19,676 nt of DNA from an uncultured Gemmatimonadota bacterium (GTDB lineage: Bacteria > Gemmatimonadota > Gemmatimonadetes > Gemmatimonadales > GWC2-71-9). The stretch covers positions 1-19,676 of the forward strand of contig CAMPKP010000053.1 in NCBI GenBank assembly GCA_946887295.1, given 5' to 3'. Positions 6,979 through 13,483 of the stretch are shown here, in pieces; the stretch's first letter is position 1; every line of letters starts with the position of its first letter. A program made the translations under genes and the position numbers. The notes beneath the pieces are model-generated. The model was not told where the DNA came from and searched no databases. It saw only the letters and a list, made by a program, of their open reading frames with translations.

Positions 6979-7889
6979 CGGATGCCGTCACGGTGGCGGG
7001 CGGCTTCCTGGCCGCGGCGGTGCGAGTCGCGACCCCGCTCCTCCTCGCGGCGACCGGAGACACCGTCACCCAGCGCTCCGGCGTGCTGAACCTCGGGCTC
7101 GAGGGGATGATGCTCGCGGGGGCGCTGGCCGCGACGCTCGGGGCGACCGCGGCAGGACCCTGGACCGGCATGGTGCTGGCGATCGTATCGGGGATGCTTC
7201 TGGCGGCGGTGTTCGCGCTGGTGACCATCGGCGCCCGGGCCGATCAGGTCATCGCCGGCACGGCGATCACGCTCGGAGCCGTGGGACTCACCGGCACCAT
7301 CTACCGGCGAGCCTACGGCGCCGCCGGGGCGGGCCTCGATCTCCCGACGCTGGCGGCCATCCCGATCCCCGGCCTCTCGGCGGTGCCGGTGCTCGGCCCC
7401 GCGATCTTCTCGCAGCCCGCGCCGACCTATCTCGGCTTCCTCGCGGTCCCGATCGTGTGGTGGCTGCTGTTCCGCACCCGGCTCGGGCTGGCCCTCCGCG
7501 CGACGGGCGAGTCGGCGGACGTGGCGCGCGCGTCGGGCGTACCCACGCGGCTGGTTCGCGCCGGGGCGACGCTCGTCGGCGGAGGGTTCGCGGGTCTGGC
7601 GGGCGCGACGCTGGTGCTGGCGCAGGTGGGGACCTTCACCGAGCGGATGACGGCGGGACGCGGCTACGTGGCGATCGCGATCGTGGTGCTGGGGCGGTGG
7701 CATCCGGTGGGCGCGGCGGTCGCGGCACTCGCATTCGGCGCCGCGACGGCGCTGCAATTCCTCTTCCAGACACTGGGGCTCGACGTCCCCTATCAGCTCT
7801 TCCTGATGCTGCCCTACGTGCTGGCGCTGCTGGCCCTGGCAGGAGTGGTAGGAAGCGTTCGCGCCCCAGGGGACCTCGGCCGGCCCTGA
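6975..7889 (+). CDS. ABC importer permease, NupQ/YufQ type
   Basis: This is the second permease of the heterodimeric nucleoside-type importer. The 304-aa protein has about eight to nine membrane helices and the paired hallmark motif LNLGLEGMMLAGA near residues 36-48, which matches NIGxEGQ of the first permease. GRGYVAIAIVVLGRWHP near the C-terminus is the counterpart of the first permease's second-half motif. The ATG at 6975 overlaps the upstream stop by 4 nt. It is the last gene of the transporter operon; the next gene begins 27 nt later with its own promoter-like -10. Confidence 0.92.
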   Translation: MTDAVTVAGGFLAAAVRVATPLLLAATGDTVTQRSGVLNLGLEGMMLAGALAATLGATAAGPWTGMVLAIVSGMLLAAVFALVTIGARADQVIAGTAITLGAVGLTGTIYRRAYGAAGAGLDLPTLAAIPIPGLSAVPVLGPAIFSQPAPTYLGFLAVPIVWWLLFRTRLGLALRATGESADVARASGVPTRLVRAGATLVGGGFAGLAGATLVLAQVGTFTERMTAGRGYVAIAIVVLGRWHPVGAAVAALAFGAATALQFLFQTLGLDVPYQLFLMLPYVLALLALAGVVGSVRAPGDLGRP

Positions 7890-7905
7890 GCGTGGTCCGG
7901 CAGGG

Positions 7906-7911
7906 TATACT
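7906..7911 (+). promoter_or_regulatory. -10 box (TATACT) placed 5 nt before the start codon
   Basis: TATACT matches the sigma-70 -10 consensus in five of six positions and ends 5 nt before the ATG at 7917. There is no Shine-Dalgarno and no recognisable -35 about 17 nt upstream. If used, transcription would begin at or next to the A of the ATG, giving a leaderless mRNA. Confidence 0.4.
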
Positions 7912-7916
7912 GCGGC

Positions 7917-8819
7917 ATGTCACATCGGTATACCGCTCTCGCCGCCATCGCGCTCGGCCTGCTGGCCAGCGGATCCGCCCTTCCCGGGAGCTCCAGCCAA
8001 CGGGGCAATCGGGTCACGATTCTGTACGACGCATTCGGGAAGTCTCCCCGGATGAAGAAGGACTGGGGCTATTCCGCGCTGGTGGAGTACGGCGGTAAGC
8101 GCATCCTGTTCGACACCGGCAACAACCCGGAGACCTTCGCTCAGAACGTGAAGGCGGCAGGGGCCGACCTGACGAGCCTCGACTTCGTGGTCATCTCGCA
8201 CCGGCACCTCGATCACACCGCGGGTCTCACCCATCTGCTGAGCGTCAACCCGAACGTGCGGATCTATGTCCCAAGGGAGCCCTTCGGCATGTTCGGCAGC
8301 TCGCTGCCGAGCAAGTTCTACCGTCGGAACGACTCGCTCCCGGAAGAGATGCGATACTTCGACGGCCATCCCGAGGACACGCTGACCTTCGGGCGCAGCT
8401 GGCCGAGCGGCCGGTTCGCAGCGGTGGATTCCGCACTCGAGGTGGCTCCCGGCGTGCACCTCGTCTCCCTGGTGTCCGAGACAGTCGGAACATTGGAGCT
8501 GCGCGAGCTCTCCATGGCCATCGAGACGCCGCAGGGGATGGTAGTGGTGGTCGGATGCTCGCACCCGGGCATCGAGCGAATCGTGGCGGCGGCGCAGGGA
8601 ATAGACGAGGACGTCCACATGGTATTCGGCGGCTTCCACCTGCCCGCCGCGACCGACGAGGAGGTCGCCCGCATTGCCGGCGCGCTGCACGACAAGTACC
8701 GGGTCGCTCGCATCGCGCCGGGCCATTGCACGGGGGAGCCGGCGTTCCATCTCTTCCGGAACGTGTGGAAGGACCTGTATGCGTACGCCGGGGTGGGGAG
8801 CGTCATCGACCTGCCGTGA
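7917..8819 (+). CDS. Exported metallo-beta-lactamase-fold hydrolase
   Basis: This is a predicted metal-dependent hydrolase of the MBL superfamily, closest in style to the COG1237 group (some members annotated as dihydropterin-type synthases); the substrate is unknown. The 300-aa protein has an N-terminal hydrophobic segment (about 5-25, ending near SGSA) that looks like a signal peptide. Metal ligands are visible: H95, H97, D99 and H100 in HRHLDH, H216 in GCSHPG and H270 in APGHCTG. The fold's opening ILYDAFG and LFDTGNN strands precede them. The ATG at 7917 is preferred because it begins a clean signal peptide. The gene follows the importer operon on the same strand but has its own -10. A link to substrate release for the importer is possible but unproven. 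Confidence 0.85.
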   Translation: MSHRYTALAAIALGLLASGSALPGSSSQRGNRVTILYDAFGKSPRMKKDWGYSALVEYGGKRILFDTGNNPETFAQNVKAAGADLTSLDFVVISHRHLDHTAGLTHLLSVNPNVRIYVPREPFGMFGSSLPSKFYRRNDSLPEEMRYFDGHPEDTLTFGRSWPSGRFAAVDSALEVAPGVHLVSLVSETVGTLELRELSMAIETPQGMVVVVGCSHPGIERIVAAAQGIDEDVHMVFGGFHLPAATDEEVARIAGALHDKYRVARIAPGHCTGEPAFHLFRNVWKDLYAYAGVGSVIDLP

Positions 8820-8829
8820 GACCGGCGGA

Positions 8830-9213
8830 CTACTCGATCCCCGCGCTCCGCTGCAGCCAGCGGACGTACGCTGTGATCTTCCCGATGGCGGCGAGGCTCA
8901 GCCCCGGCACGGGCGGCATGTTCCCGAATCGCCAATGGTGGGCCGCGACCCCGAACTTGGCCGCGCGCTGAAAGGCGATATCGGCGTGGTGATTCGGCTC
9001 GTACACGGCGTGCACCAGCGGTGGACCGGAGTCGCTGCCGGCGGCGAGCGCGCCGTGGCAGCGGGCGCAGCTGTCGTCGAACAGCCGCGCTCCCTCGGCG
9101 AGCTCGGCCGGCACCGGGCCCGGATCGAAGTCGGGACGGACCGCCGGTCGACTCTCGCACGCGAGGAGCAGGGCGACGGCGATCAGGCCGGACGTGCCGG
9201 CCGTCCGGCTCAC
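8830..9213 (-). CDS. Small lipoprotein c-type cytochrome
   Basis: This is a periplasmic, membrane-anchored monohaem electron carrier. The 127-aa protein has a signal peptide with lipobox LLLAC (C19), one haem site CARCH (C49, C52, H53) and a likely axial methionine M99 in FGNMPPVPG. Spacing is that of a class I cytochrome c domain of about 90 residues. The start is a GTG at 9213 that overlaps the acyltransferase stop (GTGA), so the two genes are coupled. Its stop lies only 10 bp from the converging hydrolase stop at 8819, with no obvious terminator between them. The redox partner is unknown; no oxidase genes are in the window. Confidence 0.9.
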   Translation of the reverse strand: MSRTAGTSGLIAVALLLACESRPAVRPDFDPGPVPAELAEGARLFDDSCARCHGALAAGSDSGPPLVHAVYEPNHHADIAFQRAAKFGVAAHHWRFGNMPPVPGLSLAAIGKITAYVRWLQRSAGIE

Positions 9214-9956
9214 GAGAGCCGGCGCGCGAGTCGGTCTCGCGCCTCCAGGATCGTGGCGCGCACCTTCGCCTTGAGCGCGGGCACGTCGGCGGGGGTGAGC
9301 CCTGCGGTCTCCACCGGCTCCAGCACCTCCACCACGGCGGTCGAGCGGCCGAAGCGCCAGTCGTGCTTGGGTAGCGCGGTCGAGGTGCCGTGGAGCGCCA
9401 GCGGAAGGATCGGGACGCCGGCATCGATCGCCAGCCGGAACGCGCCGTCCTTGAACGGCAGGAGGTCGGACGTAGTCGACCGGGTCCCCTCGGGAAAGAT
9501 CATCACCGACACGCGGTGCGAGAGGACCTCCCGGCAGCGGGCGATCGCCTCGACCGCGCTGGGGCCGAAGCCGCGCTTCACCGGCACGTCCCCGGCGAGG
9601 TGCATCAGCCAGCCCATGACCGGAATCCGGAACAACTCAGCCTTGGAGAGCCATTTCATCTCCCAGGGCAGATTGCTGATGAGCAGGATGTCGGCGAACG
9701 ACTCGTGGTTGGACACCACCACGTAGGGGTGGCGCGGATCGGCCGGGATGGCGCCGGTGTAGCTGAACCGCCAGAGGGGGTTGAGGGCCGCCACGGTGCG
9801 CCCGATACCGCGGAAGAGATAGCCGACACGGTACCGGCCCGGGTCACCGAGCGTAGCGAGCCGGAGGAGCGCCATCATCGGCAGCCAGAGCAGTATGCAG
9901 ACCACCAGGACGAGCCAGGTCCACACCGAGACGGCCGACTGCCAGAGACGAGACAT
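9210..9956 (-). CDS. plsC: 1-acyl-sn-glycerol-3-phosphate acyltransferase (PlsC family)
   Basis: The enzyme transfers an acyl chain to lysophosphatidic acid in phospholipid synthesis at the inner membrane. The 248-aa protein has a hydrophobic N-terminal segment (about 8-33) and the acyltransferase blocks in order: NHESFAD (H84, D89, the HX4D catalytic motif), a basic region near VKRGF (127-130), FPEGTRS (154-160) and VPILPLAL (181-188). The ATG at 9956 keeps the membrane segment at the N-terminus; a 40-residue upstream extension is Pro/Arg-rich and non-homologous-looking, so it is rejected. The stop overlaps the cytochrome start. A second, unrelated lipid acyltransferase role (for example ornithine lipid) cannot be excluded from motifs alone. 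Confidence 0.9.
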   Translation of the reverse strand: MSRLWQSAVSVWTWLVLVVCILLWLPMMALLRLATLGDPGRYRVGYLFRGIGRTVAALNPLWRFSYTGAIPADPRHPYVVVSNHESFADILLISNLPWEMKWLSKAELFRIPVMGWLMHLAGDVPVKRGFGPSAVEAIARCREVLSHRVSVMIFPEGTRSTTSDLLPFKDGAFRLAIDAGVPILPLALHGTSTALPKHDWRFGRSTAVVEVLEPVETAGLTPADVPALKAKVRATILEARDRLARRLS

Positions 9957-10078
9957 GCTCCCGTGGGGTTGAGAGAGACGCCGGTGTGCTGGCGCACAGA
10001 CCGCCGGCACCGGGCGGGGTAACCTTAGCCCGGGCGCGCGTCGCGGGACAAGGGGCGGCATCCTTCCACGGGACAACC

Positions 10079-11269
10079 ATGACCAGCGGACCCCACAGCA
10101 CGCCGGCGATCGAGCCCGACGACGATTCCATTCTCACGCCCGACGTTTCCACCAGCGCGCTGGTCCCCGAGCCCGAGCCCGAGGCGGAAGCCCCCAGCGT
10201 CACCAAGCTGGCCAATCTGCTGGGCGAGCACGCCGACGCGCGCCACGTGGCGCTGGTCGGCCTCTTCGTGCTCGCGGTGTTCTACACGCTGCATTTCGCG
10301 CAGGCGCTGGTCCTCCCGATCGTGCTGGCGATTCTGCTCGACTTTCTCCTGAGTCCGCTGGTGCGCGGGTTGCGCAAGGCGGGATTGCCCGAGCCGGTGG
10401 GCGCCGCCGTCGTGGTGCTCGGGCTCCTGGCGGTCTTCGTGATCGGGGCCTATCGGCTGGCGGGGCCGGCAGCCGAGTATATCGCGCTCGCGCCGAAAAG
10501 CATCGAGACGGCGCGAGTAAAGCTCCAGTCCATGCGAGGATCGGTCGAGCAGGTGACCGAGGCCGCCGAGCAGGTGGAGCGCGCCACGCAGGGTGAGCAG
10601 CCGGAGGACGCGCAGCAGGTGGAGATCAAGGGACCGAGCCTGACGCGGCAGCTCTTCGGAGGAACCGCGTCGTTCCTCAGCGCTGCGACGGTGGTCATCT
10701 TCCTGACCTATTTCCTCCTCGCCGTGGGGGATCTCTTTCTGCAGAAGCTGGTGGGCGTGCTGCCGCAGTTCAGAGACAAACGGGTCGCGGTCACGATCGC
10801 GAGGGAGACCGAGGCCCAGATCTCCCTGTATCTCTTCACGACAACGCTGATCAACATCGGTGTCGGCGTGGTGACGGGGGCCGCGATGTACCTGCTGGGG
10901 ATGCCGAACGCGGTCCTCTGGGGGGTGGTCGCCGCGGTGCTCAACTTCGTTCCCTACGTCGGCGCGGTGGCCAACACCGTGCTGCTGGCTCTCGCGGCGT
11001 TCGTCACCTTCGATGACGCCGGCCATGCCCTCCTCGTGCCCGGCACTTTCCTGGCGCTCAACCTGATCGAGAGCAACCTGGTCACGCCGATGATCTATGG
11101 GAACCGGATGAGGCTCAACACCGTGGCGCTCTTCATAGGTCTGGTGTTCTGGTGGTACATCTGGGGAGTGCCGGGCGCGATTCTCGCGGTGCCCATCATG
11201 GCGACCATCAAGATCATGTGCGACCACATCGAATCGCTCTCGCCGATCGGCGAGTTTCTCGGGAAGTGA
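10079..11269 (+). CDS. AI-2E family (TqsA/PerM, DUF20) membrane transporter
   Basis: This is a multi-spanning inner-membrane protein of the AI-2 exporter/PerM family; members export signals or exchange ions, and the substrate here is unknown. The 396-aa protein has an acidic, Pro/Glu-rich disordered N-terminus (1-45), membrane helices at about 55-96 and 108-130, a soluble loop (about 135-210, containing a Glu/Gln-rich stretch) and five or so C-terminal helices, including the conserved region around GMPNAVLWGVVAAVLNFVPY. The end, GAILAVPIMATIKIMCDH, is typical of the family. ATG at 10079 is chosen; the frame stays open to 9986 but the upstream part overlaps the promoter region of the divergent plsC. 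Spacing to the next gene is 27 nt on the same strand. Confidence 0.9.
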   Translation: MTSGPHSTPAIEPDDDSILTPDVSTSALVPEPEPEAEAPSVTKLANLLGEHADARHVALVGLFVLAVFYTLHFAQALVLPIVLAILLDFLLSPLVRGLRKAGLPEPVGAAVVVLGLLAVFVIGAYRLAGPAAEYIALAPKSIETARVKLQSMRGSVEQVTEAAEQVERATQGEQPEDAQQVEIKGPSLTRQLFGGTASFLSAATVVIFLTYFLLAVGDLFLQKLVGVLPQFRDKRVAVTIARETEAQISLYLFTTTLINIGVGVVTGAAMYLLGMPNAVLWGVVAAVLNFVPYVGAVANTVLLALAAFVTFDDAGHALLVPGTFLALNLIESNLVTPMIYGNRMRLNTVALFIGLVFWWYIWGVPGAILAVPIMATIKIMCDHIESLSPIGEFLGK

Positions 11270-11283
11270 GCGAGTGCGGGAGC

Positions 11284-11288
11284 GGAGG
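11284..11288 (+). promoter_or_regulatory. Shine-Dalgarno deciding the GTG start of the HExxH gene
   Basis: GGAGG lies 8 nt before the GTG at 11297. It is one of the few strong ribosome sites in the window and supports that start. Confidence 0.6.
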
Positions 11289-11296
11289 GGGCAGGG

Positions 11297-11791
11297 GTGC
11301 CGGTCGAAGCCCGGGTGAGCCGGACGGTTCCTGCCGAAGTCTGCGACGCCATCGGCGAGCTGCCGCTGCCGGTGGACTGGAGCAGGGTGCGGCTCTACCG
11401 GGACGGGTGCGGGGGCCGCGCCGGAATGGCGCGGCGGGTGGTGCTCTGGCTCAGCCGGGGGCGCGCCATCGCGCTCGGCAACCACGTCTTCCTGCCCGCC
11501 CGTTGCGAAGGAGATCTCGCGATCGTGGCCCACGAGGTGACACACTGCGCCCAGTATCAATCGTGGGGGCCATGGCGCTACTACGCTCGCGGCGCGGGGG
11601 CCCGGATCCGCGAGCTGGTCCACCGGCATCTCGGCTTCGGCCGCAGCCCCTACGCCTATCACCACGATCCGGACCGGTCGTTCCATGCCTACGGGATGGA
11701 GGAGCAGGCGCAGATCGTGGAGGACGCACTGCGTGGAAGCGCCGCGGCCCGGGCGATCACCGAGCTCAGGCGCTGCCGTCGGCCTGGCTGA
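11297..11791 (+). CDS. DUF4157-like putative zinc metallopeptidase
   Basis: This is a small predicted metal-binding protein. The 164-aa sequence contains a gluzincin-type motif HEVTH (H79, E80, H83) inside IVAHEVTHCAQYQSWG, which resembles the LAHELTHVVQQ core of DUF4157 domains, and a downstream YGMEEQAQ segment (E135/E136) that may supply the third ligand. No signal peptide or membrane segment is evident. DUF4157 usually occurs as part of larger toxins or extracellular-contraction-system cargo; here it is a short stand-alone protein, 27 nt after the AI-2E gene. The GTG start is supported by GGAGG 8 nt upstream. Its last 26 bp overlap the converging VOC gene. Proteolytic activity is inferred from the motif only. 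Confidence 0.72.
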   Translation: MPVEARVSRTVPAEVCDAIGELPLPVDWSRVRLYRDGCGGRAGMARRVVLWLSRGRAIALGNHVFLPARCEGDLAIVAHEVTHCAQYQSWGPWRYYARGAGARIRELVHRHLGFGRSPYAYHHDPDRSFHAYGMEEQAQIVEDALRGSAAARAITELRRCRRPG

Positions 11792-12179
11792 CCGATTCCC
11801 CCGGCCCGTCCGGCGTCCGATCCTCCCAGAGCGCGAGGATGTTGCCGTCGGGGTCGGCGATCATCGCCATGATCCCCCATGGCTGCTGGGTCGGCTCGGT
11901 GACGAAGCGGACTCCGCGGGCGTGCAGGTCGCCGCAATAGTGGAGCAGGTCGGCGACGAAGAGGGTGATCCCGGTGTGCCGGCCCACCAGCTTCTTGGCG
12001 TCCGCATGGACCGCGGGATGGATGCCGATGTGAGTGGGACCGTCAAGGAACTCCGCGCCGAACGAGCCCTGCTGTGTCACCGGCAGACGGAGCGAGTCGC
12101 GATAGAACTCGATGGCCCGGGGCAGATCGCTCACGAAGATCGCGACGCTGTGCAGCGACGGAGGAGGAGGCGCGCTCAC
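11766..12179 (-). CDS. VOC-superfamily (glyoxalase/bleomycin-resistance-like) protein
   Basis: This is a small metal-dependent or metal-free VOC-fold protein; the reaction is unassigned. The 137-aa protein shows the paired beta-alpha-beta-beta-beta modules: SVAIFVSDLPRAIEFYRDSL in the first half and ITLFVADLLHYC to IADPDGNILALWED in the second. The final strand carries the usual E/D-containing PDGNILALWE motif. The start is a GTG at 12179 overlapping the DUF4112 stop (GTGA), so the two are coupled. The C-terminus runs 26 bp into the end of the opposing HExxH gene. Confidence 0.88.
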   Translation of the reverse strand: MSAPPPPSLHSVAIFVSDLPRAIEFYRDSLRLPVTQQGSFGAEFLDGPTHIGIHPAVHADAKKLVGRHTGITLFVADLLHYCGDLHARGVRFVTEPTQQPWGIMAMIADPDGNILALWEDRTPDGPGESVSQADGSA

Positions 12180-12682
12180 AGCACCGGCCGGCTGAAGGCG
12201 AGCTGGACCAGGAAGACGGTGATCGCGACCGCTCCGACCAGCACCAGCCCCAGCACGACGGCGAGGCCTGCGACGAAGAGGCGGCTGGCGCGGCGCGACC
12301 GCGTCGGCGCCTGCACGTGCCGGTCGAGCAGCGCGAGGTTCCGCAGGTTGGCCTTGAAACCGGCGTCGAACAGGTCGCCGAGGAAGGGGATCGCCCCGAC
12401 CACCACGTCCACCAGAAGATTCCAGCCCATCCGTGTAAGGAGGGAGGCGGGAACGCCCATCCGAGCCGCCTGGAGGATGATGTAGAGCGAGAATCCGCCG
12501 CCCACCAGGTCGCCCACGCCGGGTACCAGGCCCGCCAGGGCCTCCAGACCGACGCGGAAGCCGGTGCCGGGGATCGGAATCGAGTTGTCGAGCAGGTACC
12601 CCAGGCGGCGAAGCCGATCGAGCCGGTCGCGCTCGACGGTGCCCAGCTCGACGACCGGGGCGGAAGGGGTGGGGCGGGCCAT
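12176..12682 (-). CDS. DUF4112 membrane protein
   Basis: The function is unknown. The 168-aa protein matches the DUF4112 pattern: LGYLLDNSIPIPGTGFRVG, then GLVPGVGDLVGGGFSLYI and LVDVVVGAIPFLGDLFDAGFKAN, where the PGVGD and PFLGD turns are the family's hallmarks between short hydrophobic segments. A strong membrane helix closes the protein (about residues 133-160). The ATG at 12682 is chosen because the upstream frame crosses the stem-loop region and loses family resemblance. TACCTT lies 6 nt and GGAG 2 nt before the ATG on the minus strand, so either a leaderless-type promoter or a close SD could serve it. It is coupled to the VOC gene downstream. Confidence 0.85.
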   Translation of the reverse strand: MARPTPSAPVVELGTVERDRLDRLRRLGYLLDNSIPIPGTGFRVGLEALAGLVPGVGDLVGGGFSLYIILQAARMGVPASLLTRMGWNLLVDVVVGAIPFLGDLFDAGFKANLRNLALLDRHVQAPTRSRRASRLFVAGLAVVLGLVLVGAVAITVFLVQLAFSRPVL

Positions 12683-12699
12683 GACTCCAAGGTAAGGCC

Positions 12700-12774
12700 G
12701 TCGGCTTCCGCCGACATGCTCCCGCCCGACGTCCTGGCCGGCGAGTGGGGGAGCGGGATCTGCGCTCCGGAGCG
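12700..12774 (-). other. Intergenic stem-loops between the DUF2905 and DUF4112 genes
   Basis: The 112-bp gap holds two structures. At 12700-12715 a perfect 6-bp stem closes a four-base loop; on the minus strand the loop reads GGAA, a GNRA tetraloop. At 12750-12774 the units GGAGCG, CGCTCC and GGAGCG follow each other, giving either a 6-bp hairpin with a 7-base loop (12750-12768) or a 12-bp palindrome (12763-12774). Neither is followed by a T-tract on the minus strand, so a classic intrinsic terminator is not shown. A transcript-end or mRNA-stability role is possible. Confidence 0.4.
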
Positions 12775-12794
12775 AGTGGCGGTCAGTCACCCGC

Positions 12795-13016
12795 TCAGAG
12801 GAACCGCCGGGCCAGGTAGAGCAACAGGCTGACGACCACCGACACGATGAGCATCGACACGATCGGCACGTAGATCCGCACAGACTCGCGCTCGATCCGG
12901 ATGTCTCCCGGCAGCCGGCCGAACCACGAGAGGCCGCCGGACCAGAGGAGCAGTCCGACCAGAATGAGAACGACGCCGAGCGCGACGAGCATCGGACCGG
13001 GCGAATAGGCATTCAT
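12795..13016 (-). CDS. DUF2905 small membrane protein
   Basis: This is a 73-aa protein with two membrane helices (about 8-27 and 50-69) separated by WFGRLPGDIRIERESVRIY, the diagnostic loop of DUF2905. The function is unknown. The ATG at 13016 overlaps the DinB stop (ATGA). An open frame continues upstream, but that part is a shadow of the DinB gene. Confidence 0.9.
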   Translation of the reverse strand: MNAYSPGPMLVALGVVLILVGLLLWSGGLSWFGRLPGDIRIERESVRIYVPIVSMLIVSVVVSLLLYLARRFL

Positions 13017-13483
13017 TCGAGGAGTCCCTGCCGTGCGGCGTGAATGAAATCGGTGTAGGCAGGCTCCCCGCCGCTCTCGCGAATCACGGCCGCGACCTGC
13101 GCCCGGTGGTAGGCACCGTGCATCACGACGTGCGTCAGGATGTCGCCCACCGTACTGGTCCAGTACTCGCCGAGACTGTTCCGGTAGCCGATGCCCTCCT
13201 CGAAGTCGTCGGGGGAGAGCGTGTCGAGATATCGGGGCCAGCTTTCGGCGAGACGGGCGATCCCTCCGGCACACTGCTCGAGATCGAGCTCGGGCCACAC
13301 CGCCATCGCCGGCGGCTCCTGACACAGCCTCGCCAGCCAGAGCTCGCCGGAGCCGACGATGTGTCCCATCCATCGCAGCGCCTTCGCAGGGCTCCGGCCC
13401 CTGCGAAGCGAGGCGAGCGTTTCGCCGTTGGCCCACGCGTCGTAGCGCAGGAGCCTGGCGTGGCGCTCCGGTTCAGGACGCAT
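13013..13483 (-). CDS. DinB-fold (YfiT/DinB) putative metalloprotein
   Basis: This is a four-helix-bundle protein of the DinB superfamily, whose members bind a divalent metal and include thiol-dependent transferases; the reaction here is unknown. The 156-aa protein has the typical N-terminal LLRYDAWANGETL, a central helix with H41 in RWMGHIVGSGELW, and the conserved HVVMHGAYHRAQ (H118, H122, H126) that completes the metal site. ATG at 13483 is chosen since it begins at the domain's first helix; the frame further upstream lies inside QueG. It overlaps the QueG end by 11 bp and the DUF2905 start by 4 bp. Confidence 0.88.
   Translation of the reverse strand: MRPEPERHARLLRYDAWANGETLASLRRGRSPAKALRWMGHIVGSGELWLARLCQEPPAMAVWPELDLEQCAGGIARLAESWPRYLDTLSPDDFEEGIGYRNSLGEYWTSTVGDILTHVVMHGAYHRAQVAAVIRESGGEPAYTDFIHAARQGLLE

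Noticed and set aside
9957..10078. Nested inverted repeat (TGTGC/GCACA within GCCGG/CCGGC) between plsC and the AI-2E gene
   Set aside because: Arms are short and GC-rich, with no promoter boxes in a convincing place; I see nothing else firm in this 122-bp divergent gap.
10240..10253. Perfect 14-bp palindrome GCGCCACGTGGCGC inside the AI-2E gene, with a CACGTG core
   Set aside because: The flanks do not resemble parS (TGTTTCACGTGAAACA); GC palindromes of this size in coding DNA of this composition can arise by chance.
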